In this document: positions 57,457 to 64,000 of the stretch, in pieces
Position numbering within the stretch: the first letter of the stretch is position 1
Layout: every line of letters begins with the position of its first letter
Source of the DNA: Flavobacterium sp.
Lineage (GTDB): Bacteria; Bacteroidota; Bacteroidia; Flavobacteriales; Flavobacteriaceae
Assembly: GCF_027531705.1 (NCBI RefSeq)
Contig: NZ_JAPZSP010000004.1
Span: 124,001 to 188,000, forward strand
Reading direction: 5' to 3'
Length of the DNA stretch: 64,000 nucleotides
Notes under the pieces: model-generated
Database searches by the model: none
Told to the model about the DNA's origin: nothing
Seen by the model: only the letters and a program-made list of their open reading frames with translations
Translations under genes and position numbers: made by a program

Positions 57457-58923
57457 ATGTTAAGACAGAACTTACAATTCAAATTATCTCAAAAATTATC
57501 ACCTCAACAAATTCAGTTGATGAAGTTGATACAATTGCCTACGCAAGCTTTTGAGCAACGTTTATTGGAAGAAATGAATGAAAATCCGGCATTGGAATCG
57601 GGCAAAGATGAAGAAGAAGTTTTTGAAAAAGACGAGTTTGATAACAATGACGAATACGATGATTATGAAGGAAGCGACAATATTGACGCCGATGATATCA
57701 ATATTGACGAATATTTAAGCAACGACGAAACGCCCGATTATAAAACTCAAACTAACAATTATAGTGATGATGACGATGATAGAGAATCGCCATTGTCAGC
57801 ACCAGTGAGTTTTCATCAAGATTTGATTAATCAGTTGAACACTTTTATTCTAACTGATGACCAGCGTGATATTGCTGAATTTTTAGTTGGAAGTATTGAT
57901 GACATGGGTTACATCCGCAGAAGTATTCAAGATATTGTTGATGATATGGCTTTTACACAAGGTATTTATACCGATGAAAAAACAGTTAGCAAAGTGCTGC
58001 ATATCATTCACGAATTAGAACCTTCTGGAGTTGGCGCAAGAGATTTACAAGAATGTCTTTTGTTACAATTAAAGCACAAAACACCAACTGAATATGTCGA
58101 ATTAGCTATTGATATTATCGAAAATCAGTTTGATGCTTTTACCAAAAAACATTATGATAAATTGCTTCAAAAATATGGTTGTTCGCAAGAACAATTGAAA
58201 AAAGCTATTGAAGAAATTGAAAAATTAAACCCAAAACCAGGTGGTTCGTTTACTGGAAACAATAAAATAACTGAAAATATAATTCCCGATTTTGCCATCA
58301 GAATTATAGATGACGAACTCGAATTGACCCTTAATGGTCGTAATGCTCCATCGTTGCACGTTTCTAAAGATTATCAGGAAATGATGCAAACCTATAAGAA
58401 TTCTAAAGACAAATCGCATTCGCAAAAAGACGCAGTTCAATTTATCAAACAAAAATTAGATTCTGCCAAATGGTTTATTGATGCTATCAAACAACGTCAA
58501 GAAACGCTTTATGTTACCATGAATGCCATTATGCATTTTCAGCATGATTATTTTTTAGATGGCGAAGAAACCAGTATGAAACCTATGATTCTAAAAGACA
58601 TTGCCGATATGGTTGGTCTTGATATTTCTACAGTTTCTCGAGTTGCCAATAGTAAATATGTTGACACGCCATACGGAACCAAATTGATAAAAGAATTTTT
58701 CTCTGAAGCCATGAAAAATGATCAAGGTGAAGATGTTTCAACGCTAGAAATCAAAAAAATTCTTCAAAATACAATTGAAGAAGAAGATAAAAGCAAACCG
58801 CTTCCAGACGATCAATTAGCCGAAATATTGAAAGAGAAAGGTTACCCAATTGCACGAAGAACTATTGCTAAATATCGTGAACAACTCGATATTCCGGTGG
58901 CGCGAATGAGAAAGAAAATGTAA
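57457..58923 (+). CDS. rpoN: RNA polymerase sigma-54 factor
   Basis: A 488-residue sigma-54. The Gln/Leu-rich activator-responsive region I (LKLSQKLSPQQIQLMKLI) is followed by a strongly acidic region II (about 52-110), the core-binding and HTH domains (IADMVGLDISTVSRVANSKY) and the RpoN box ARRTIAKYRE (466-475) that reads the -24 element. It needs an AAA+ activator for transcription, and none is encoded in the window. Confidence 0.96.
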   Translation: MLRQNLQFKLSQKLSPQQIQLMKLIQLPTQAFEQRLLEEMNENPALESGKDEEEVFEKDEFDNNDEYDDYEGSDNIDADDINIDEYLSNDETPDYKTQTNNYSDDDDDRESPLSAPVSFHQDLINQLNTFILTDDQRDIAEFLVGSIDDMGYIRRSIQDIVDDMAFTQGIYTDEKTVSKVLHIIHELEPSGVGARDLQECLLLQLKHKTPTEYVELAIDIIENQFDAFTKKHYDKLLQKYGCSQEQLKKAIEEIEKLNPKPGGSFTGNNKITENIIPDFAIRIIDDELELTLNGRNAPSLHVSKDYQEMMQTYKNSKDKSHSQKDAVQFIKQKLDSAKWFIDAIKQRQETLYVTMNAIMHFQHDYFLDGEETSMKPMILKDIADMVGLDISTVSRVANSKYVDTPYGTKLIKEFFSEAMKNDQGEDVSTLEIKKILQNTIEEEDKSKPLPDDQLAEILKEKGYPIARRTIAKYREQLDIPVARMRKKM

Positions 58924-58956
58924 TTTTAAATTTTTTGAAATCAATCCTTTTGAACT

Positions 58957-60105
58957 ATGAAGTATTTCCCAAAATCATTGGTTTCAAAACTAAAGCTTCG
59001 CGAGCAAACTAATTCCTTGCGAAAATTGCCTTTGTCCAATAATTGGGTTGATTTTTCATCAAATGATTACTTAGGATTTGCCAAAGATGAAACTATTTTC
59101 AATCAAACACATCAATATTTGATTGATACTAATTTGAAAATTAATGGCGCAACTGGTTCTCGTCTTCTTACCGGAAATCACGGTATTTATCAAGAAACGG
59201 AAGCCTTTATCGCTCAATTTCACCAAGCAGAAAGTGCCTTAATTTTCAATTCTGGTTATGATGCTAATGTTGGTTTTTTTAGCGCTGTTCCACAACGAAA
59301 TGATCTGATTTTGTTTGATGAATACGTTCACGCTTCCATTCGCGATGGCATCAAAATGAGTTTTGCTAAATCATACAAATTTGAGCATAACGACTTGAAT
59401 GATTTAGAAATACTTATTCAAAAAAACAAATCAGCCGAAAATGAAATTTACATAGTAACCGAAAGCGTTTTCTCTATGGATGGTGATTCGCCCGATATTG
59501 AAAAACTGGTTGCTATTTCCCAAAAAAACAACTGTTTATTAGTAATTGATGAAGCACATGCACTCGGAGTTTTCGGCAAAAATGGTTGCGGATTAATTCA
59601 GGAATCGGGTTTTCAAAATGAGATTTTTGCCCGAATTATGACTTTCGGAAAAGGAATAGGTTGTCATGGCGCAGCAGTTTTAGGAAGCGAAGAATTAAAA
59701 AAATATTTAATCAATTTTGCCAAAAGTTTTATTTACACTACTGGACTTTCGCCACATTCAGTCGCCACTATTTTTGTCGCATACCAACAATTGGAAAAAG
59801 AGGCTGAAACCATCCAAAAATTGCGTGAAAATATTGTTTTTTTCAATCAACAGAAAACATTACTCAATCTAAAACCTCTTTTTGTTAGAAATAAATCGGC
59901 AATTCAATCGGCAATTATTCCAGGAAATGAAAAGGTGAAAACCATTGCCAATCATTTGCAGCAAAATGGTTTTGATGTAAAAGCCATTCTATCGCCAACC
60001 GTTCCTGAAGGTCAAGAGCGATTGCGTTTTTGTATTCACAGTTATAATTCTGAACAAGAAATTCAACGTGTTTTAGAACTGCTTTCGGAAGTTATACATG
60101 CATAA
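58957..60105 (+). CDS. BioF/Kbl-type PLP-dependent acyl-CoA:amino acid C-acyltransferase
   Basis: A 382-residue alpha-oxoamine synthase. The PLP lysine is Lys232 in TFGKGIGCHGAAV. VIDEAHALGVFGKNG and SDYLGFA-like NDYLGFAKDE near the start are diagnostic. It could be 8-amino-7-oxononanoate synthase (BioF) for biotin or glycine C-acetyltransferase (Kbl). The pattern is closer to BioF, but no other bio or tdh gene lies nearby. Its end overlaps the convergent exonuclease gene by 14 bp. Confidence 0.85.
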   Translation: MKYFPKSLVSKLKLREQTNSLRKLPLSNNWVDFSSNDYLGFAKDETIFNQTHQYLIDTNLKINGATGSRLLTGNHGIYQETEAFIAQFHQAESALIFNSGYDANVGFFSAVPQRNDLILFDEYVHASIRDGIKMSFAKSYKFEHNDLNDLEILIQKNKSAENEIYIVTESVFSMDGDSPDIEKLVAISQKNNCLLVIDEAHALGVFGKNGCGLIQESGFQNEIFARIMTFGKGIGCHGAAVLGSEELKKYLINFAKSFIYTTGLSPHSVATIFVAYQQLEKEAETIQKLRENIVFFNQQKTLLNLKPLFVRNKSAIQSAIIPGNEKVKTIANHLQQNGFDVKAILSPTVPEGQERLRFCIHSYNSEQEIQRVLELLSEVIHA

Positions 60106-60805
60106 TTTCGTCTTCTACCAATAACTCTTCTCTTCTTAAACGCAAGAAAACTTGTGCCACTGCAATAACATCTTTTTCGCAATAGGTCACAATTCTGTCA
60201 ATGTCTTTTTCAACATAGTAAACATGACCTACTTGACTGCCATCGATATCGCCTTTTGATGATGGAATTCCTAGAATTTTGGTTAGTAATTTTAATGAAG
60301 TAAAGTGTTTATAATCGCCAAATTTCCATAATTCTAATGTGTCGAGATGTGGAATTTCCCATGGTTTTTTGCCAAAAAGATTCAACTTATTCGGAATTGC
60401 AATTTGGTTGATAATCATTCTTCGCGCTATAAACGGAATGTCAAATTCCTTGGCGTTATGACCACACATAACGTGTTGCGTAAGATTGAAATGATTGTTG
60501 AGCAGATTATTAAAATCTAACAAAATTTTCTTTTCATCACCAAAAAAAGACGTAACTCTAAAGTTTCTAATATCAACTTTGGTCACAAAATACCCAACTG
60601 AAATACAGACAATTTTTCCAAATTCTGCCCAAATTCCAGCTCTATCATAAAATGCTTCTGGCGAATAATCATCTTTGCGTTGGTATTGCGTTTTGGTTTC
60701 CCACAAAAGCTTCATTTCATCATCTAACTGATTGAAATTTTCTTCTAGCGGAACGGTTTCAATGTCTAAAAATAGAATGTTGTCTAAGCGGATTTTCTCT
60801 ATCAT
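60092..60805 (-). CDS. 3'-5' exonuclease, PolB-like DEDDy type
   Basis: A 237-residue RNase H-like exonuclease related to the PolB proofreading domain. Motif Exo I is LFLDIETVPL (12-21), and later acidic motifs lie in HNAKEFDIPFIARRM and DIDRIVTYCEKDV. Such stand-alone proteins occur in many Bacteroidota. The substrate is unproven and is presumed to be DNA. It overlaps the BioF-like gene by 14 bp at the 3' end. Confidence 0.85.
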   Translation of the reverse strand: MIEKIRLDNILFLDIETVPLEENFNQLDDEMKLLWETKTQYQRKDDYSPEAFYDRAGIWAEFGKIVCISVGYFVTKVDIRNFRVTSFFGDEKKILLDFNNLLNNHFNLTQHVMCGHNAKEFDIPFIARRMIINQIAIPNKLNLFGKKPWEIPHLDTLELWKFGDYKHFTSLKLLTKILGIPSSKGDIDGSQVGHVYYVEKDIDRIVTYCEKDVIAVAQVFLRLRREELLVEDEIMHV

Positions 60806-60906
60806 AAGCTAACACAAATTACATGAGATTACTTGAAAGCAAAATCATAATTAGTTTTACGAATTTAAGAATAATATTGGAATTTGAAATTAAAAATATA
60901 AGAATT

Positions 60907-61380
60907 TTAAAACAAACTTTGTTGATTCGATGGATTTTCATGTTCGAGCAGCCATTTTTTGCGCCACAAACCGCCAGCATATCCGGTTAAAGAACCATCT
61001 GAACCAATGACACGATGACACGGAACTACTATCCAAATTGGGTTTTTGCCATTGGCTGATGCTACAGCTCTAATCGCTTTTACATCGCCAAGTTTCTTTG
61101 ACAAATCCATGTAAGACATCGTTTTCCCGTAAGGAATTTGAGCTAACTCTTGCCAAACTTTTTGCTGAAAATCTGTTCCTTTCGGATTTAACTTGAAAGT
61201 GAAATCTTTTCTTTTTCCTAAAAAATAATCGTGTAATTGTGTAACTGCTTCTTGCAATACTTTGGGAACTTTTGAAGTAATTTTTTCTTCTGTATTGATT
61301 GAAATTACTGAAATACCATCTTCGTCGCCTTCTATTTTTGCGATTCCTAACGGTGTTTTTATAAAGGCAGTTTCTATCAT
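60907..61380 (-). CDS. ogt: Methylated-DNA--protein-cysteine methyltransferase
   Basis: A 157-residue suicide enzyme that removes alkyl groups from O6-alkylguanine. The acceptor cysteine is Cys121 in VVPCHRVIG, and the helix-turn-helix block FQQKVWQELAQIPYGKTMSY precedes it. An open frame continues to 61530, but that part has no family similarity and crosses the terminator of the upstream gene. MIETAFIKTPLG at 61380 is the expected N-terminus. Confidence 0.93.
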   Translation of the reverse strand: MIETAFIKTPLGIAKIEGDEDGISVISINTEEKITSKVPKVLQEAVTQLHDYFLGKRKDFTFKLNPKGTDFQQKVWQELAQIPYGKTMSYMDLSKKLGDVKAIRAVASANGKNPIWIVVPCHRVIGSDGSLTGYAGGLWRKKWLLEHENPSNQQSLF

Positions 61381-61418
61381 AAATTCAAAAGTAATCAATT
61401 TGTTTAGTACTAAAAATA

Positions 61419-61448
61419 AAAATCCTAACCATTTCTGATTAGGATTTT
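61419..61448 (-). terminator. Terminator after the secreted-protein gene
   Basis: AAAATCCTAA and TTAGGATTTT form a perfect 10-bp stem with a 10-base loop. On the minus strand it lies 26 bp after the stop of the 61475-62011 gene and just upstream of ogt. Confidence 0.8.
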
Positions 61449-61474
61449 GCAAGTAAACCAAAATGAGGTTTGAG

Positions 61475-62011
61475 TTATTCTTTAACAACCATATAAACAT
61501 CAGTGTAAATTTTATCTGATTTACTATCATAGGTTTCGATTATCAAATTACCTAGTGTGTCAAAATAGGCTATTGATGTTTCGTCATTTGCTCTATAAAC
61601 AAAACTATTAGTTGATGTTCGTCTAAGTAATGCTGGTTTGTTATTTCCGTAACTTATTACATAACCAGAAGCATCAAGTTCCACTTTATATTTATTTCCG
61701 TTTGATACATAATAAGACGAACGGTCAACGTCGACTGTTCTGGTTGTTCCGTCGGGATTGGTTATTTTCGTTGTGGAAACCGTGTTTACAGGCGAATCTT
61801 TCATTTCGATATTCAGCGTATTTGGTTTTTCTTCTTTCAACTCAATATTTTGTGATTCACTGGTTACTTCTTTTTTTACTGTTTTGTGTATACCATCCGA
61901 ATCTTTCTTGGTATTGGTTGTAGTAGTGGTTTCCGTTTTTTTGTTAGTGTTTTGTGCTTGAATACTAAATGTAAATAGTAGAGCAATAATTGCGAAAGTT
62001 ATCGTTTTCAT
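61475..62011 (-). CDS. Small secreted protein of unknown function
   Basis: A 178-residue exported protein. The signal peptide (1-19) ends FSIQAQ. A low-complexity Thr/Lys linker (TNKKTETTTTTNTKKD) precedes a beta-rich C-terminal domain with paired repeats (NPDGTTRTVDVDRSSYY; FDTLGNLIIETYDSKS). It has no lipobox and no T9SS sorting domain. I do not recognise the family. Its transcript ends at the hairpin at 61419-61448. Confidence 0.75.
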   Translation of the reverse strand: MKTITFAIIALLFTFSIQAQNTNKKTETTTTTNTKKDSDGIHKTVKKEVTSESQNIELKEEKPNTLNIEMKDSPVNTVSTTKITNPDGTTRTVDVDRSSYYVSNGNKYKVELDASGYVISYGNNKPALLRRTSTNSFVYRANDETSIAYFDTLGNLIIETYDSKSDKIYTDVYMVVKE

Positions 62012-62149
62012 AATGTAGTGTTTTTAATTATTAATACACTACAAATTTAGAAGCCTAAACTATTAGAATTATTTTTATTAGTTATATAATTCACGGGGAA
62101 ACCTGAAGTTGAAATTATAAATAGTAATTTTGAAAAAACAAAAACTAGA

Positions 62150-63979
62150 ATGTTTCATACCCTTAAAAGTAGCTTTTTCTTGGTGCTGATTTGCTGTTGT
62201 CAATTTTCATTGGCGCAAGAGAATCCTGCAGTTAAAGATACGTCCAAAATGTATAGAAACATTGAGAATTATTCTAAGAAAAGTAAGTTTACTAAGTACA
62301 TTCACAAGTTGATTTTTGAACCTGTTGCAAAACAGAAAGTCAAAAAAAATACTTTTCAAAAAAAGATGAAGAAAGATTTGTCTGCTTATGAATGCAAAAT
62401 AATTAGAAAGATACGAATTGTAACACTTGATCCTTTTGGTTATTCGCCAGTTGATAGCACTATGGTGCCAAATCGATTTGTGTATAAAGCTAGTAATTCT
62501 CTGCATGCTAAATCCAAAAAGTTTGCGATAAGAAATCTTCTTTTGATTAAAAGAAACACACCTTTTGATTCATTAATGGTTAAAGAATCGGAGCGTTTGA
62601 TTAGAAGTCAGCGGTTTGTTAGAAGTGTTGCCATAACTTCTGAAGTAGTTTCTCAGGATTCGGTGGATGTTACTATTCGGGTTTTGGATGCATGGAGTTT
62701 GTTGCCCGACGTAAAAGGTTCTGTTACTAAAACAACTTTTTATTTGAAAGATCGAAACTTTTTTGGAACTGGTCATGAATTTGCCAATTCCTATTCGGAG
62801 AGTTTGACTACTAGCCAGTTTGGTTATAGCACGAGTTATACGGTTCCTAATATCATGAATACTTTTATTAGGACTAATGTTCGGTACGAAATTGGTTTTG
62901 ATAATGATTATTCGAAGAGTTTTTCAACCGAAAGACCTTTCTTTTCTCCTTATGCTCGATGGGCAGCTGGTGCATTTGTTGGTCAGAATTTTGAAAAACC
63001 TATTTATCTTGATGCCAATCAGAATCAGGTGATTGAAAGAATTAAGTATGATTCTCAAGATTTTTGGGCAGGTCGTTCTTTTCAGATTTTTAAGGGTAAT
63101 TCTGAGTTTAATAGGGCGACTAACTTTATTATGACGGCTCGTTATTTTGATAGAAAATATACTCAGAAACCTATTTCGGTTGTTGATAGTTTAGGGATTT
63201 ATTCGAGGGAGCATTTGTATTTGTTTGGCTTTGGGATTTCTTCTAGAAAGTATGTTCAGGATACTAAAATCTTTAATTTTAATATTACCGAAGACGTTGC
63301 GACTGGCTTTGTATATAATGTAACAACGGGTTATCAGAAAAAGAATAGTTTGTTTCGTTTTTATGCAGGCGGAAGGGTTTCTATTGGTGATTATTTTAAG
63401 TTTGGTTATTTGAGTGGCAATGTAGAATATGGCACTTTTTTGAAGGAAGGCAAAACGGTGCAAAGTACTATTACTTTTAAGTCGATTTATTTTACCAACT
63501 TGATTGAGACTGGCAAATGGAGTTTTAGGCAATTTATAAAACCTCAACTTACACTAGGAAATAACCGACTTGAGTCCAACTCGGATAGGTTGTCGCTTAA
63601 TGAACCTAATGGTATTCAAGGGTTTAACAGTGAGACGCTTTTGGGTACTAAGAAATTGTTGGTTACTTTTCAAACGCAGGGTTATTCTCCTTGGGAGCTT
63701 TTGGGTTTTCGGTTGAATCCTTTTTTTAGTTACTCGATGGGAATGTTGGGGCAACGCGATACGGGTTTTAAAGGAAGCAAGGTTTACTCGCAATTAGGAT
63801 TGGGAATTATTGTAAGTAATGACTATTTGGTTTTTAACTCGTTTCAGTTTTCGTTTTCCTTCTACCCTACTATTCCTGGTGCTGGAGATTCTATTTTGAA
63901 AACTAATTCGTTTCAAACTTCTGATTTTGGGTTGCAGAATTTTGAGATTGCTAAACCTGTTTTGGTGGAGTATCAGTAG
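62150..63979 (+). CDS. Omp85/BamA-like outer-membrane protein
   Basis: A 609-residue exported protein. The signal peptide (1-22) ends at SLAQ. A POTRA-like region (about 75-200) contains IRKIRIVTLDPFGYSP, then SLMVKESERLIRSQRFVRSVAI and VDVTIRVLDAWSLLP. The rest is a long barrel with alternating aromatic strands (FFGTGHEFANSYSESL, FGYSTSYTVPN). This is the surface-antigen/Omp85 layout with a single recognisable POTRA. It may insert or translocate outer-membrane proteins or lipids. The sequence ends at VLVEYQ, which is not the usual terminal aromatic, so the barrel end is uncertain. Confidence 0.85.
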   Translation: MFHTLKSSFFLVLICCCQFSLAQENPAVKDTSKMYRNIENYSKKSKFTKYIHKLIFEPVAKQKVKKNTFQKKMKKDLSAYECKIIRKIRIVTLDPFGYSPVDSTMVPNRFVYKASNSLHAKSKKFAIRNLLLIKRNTPFDSLMVKESERLIRSQRFVRSVAITSEVVSQDSVDVTIRVLDAWSLLPDVKGSVTKTTFYLKDRNFFGTGHEFANSYSESLTTSQFGYSTSYTVPNIMNTFIRTNVRYEIGFDNDYSKSFSTERPFFSPYARWAAGAFVGQNFEKPIYLDANQNQVIERIKYDSQDFWAGRSFQIFKGNSEFNRATNFIMTARYFDRKYTQKPISVVDSLGIYSREHLYLFGFGISSRKYVQDTKIFNFNITEDVATGFVYNVTTGYQKKNSLFRFYAGGRVSIGDYFKFGYLSGNVEYGTFLKEGKTVQSTITFKSIYFTNLIETGKWSFRQFIKPQLTLGNNRLESNSDRLSLNEPNGIQGFNSETLLGTKKLLVTFQTQGYSPWELLGFRLNPFFSYSMGMLGQRDTGFKGSKVYSQLGLGIIVSNDYLVFNSFQFSFSFYPTIPGAGDSILKTNSFQTSDFGLQNFEIAKPVLVEYQ

Positions 63980-64000
63980 GAAAATTCGAAACTTTCATTT

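Noticed and set aside
61381..61530. 50-residue N-terminal extension of the ogt ORF
   Set aside because: It runs across a strong terminator hairpin and overlaps the upstream gene, and the ogt family begins at MIETAF.
1..64000. Complete secondary-metabolite, defence or conjugative system
   Set aside because: No NRPS/PKS, Cas, restriction-modification, abortive-infection, relaxase or integrase gene could be recognised. The only accessory-type modules seen are three TA pairs.

Overview
The window looks like core chromosome of a Flavobacterium-type bacterium (Bacteroidota, Flavobacteriia). The evidence is an AT-rich sequence (roughly one third G+C by eye), few Shine-Dalgarno sites, several TTG/TAnnTTTG promoters, lipoproteins and type IX secretion (T9SS)/gliding genes, and flavobacterial gene orders such as mutY-ssb-gldD-porZ-recO and ftsX-DUF3098-uppP-truB. 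I saw no phage, insertion sequence, CRISPR array, rRNA or tRNA gene, and no obvious defence island or secondary-metabolite cluster.

Layout. 1-5.3 kb: tail of an unknown gene, a RelE-type toxin-antitoxin (TA) pair, tyrS, a 2-hydroxyacid dehydrogenase, a TM2 protein and a probable bifunctional ornithine-lipid synthase. 5.5-9.6 kb: exonuclease III, an OmpA lipoprotein, RNase E/G, a 30-residue highly basic protein and HU. 9.7-19.6 kb: a co-directional block of mutY, ssb, gldD, porZ, recO, ileS, a DksA-like gene and lspA. 19.6-32.1 kb: formyltetrahydrofolate cyclo-ligase, nadD, a second TA pair, an alcohol dehydrogenase, an agmatine-deiminase-like lipoprotein, a membrane M28 peptidase, a zinc-ribbon gene, tandem short ssb genes with an HRDC gene, ferritin, a deacetylase, a CAT-like acetyltransferase and a HAD phosphatase. 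32.2-45.5 kb: metG, an S66 peptidase, yraN, a T9SS cargo metalloprotease, a zinc peptidase, leuS, ftsX-DUF3098-uppP-truB and a third TA pair whose antitoxin is very small. 45.5-64 kb: thioredoxin-like and patatin genes, pyrH-frr, a DUF5686 outer-membrane protein, a CPA2 antiporter, an RND exporter, asnS, rpoN, a BioF-like enzyme, an exonuclease, ogt, a small secreted protein and an Omp85-like barrel protein.

How the genes work together. Translation dominates: five aminoacyl-tRNA synthetases, frr, truB and the small basic protein. Envelope biogenesis is next: lspA, uppP, ftsX, the S66 peptidase, OmpA, DUF5686 and the Omp85-like protein. DNA repair is represented by mutY, recO, three ssb genes, exonuclease III and ogt. 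GldD, PorZ and the metalloprotease with a C-terminal sorting domain tie the strain to type IX secretion and probably gliding.

Most unusual observations: IleRS carries a swapped signature motif (GIHH instead of HIGH); two short ssb genes sit in tandem with a duplicated leader; LeuRS has a long extra insertion; no gldE lies between ssb and gldD; a roughly 100-bp repeat occurs twice, each time between divergent genes; and several intergenic regions hold imperfect palindromes built from reiterated short words. I did not find a convincing wholly new multi-gene system.
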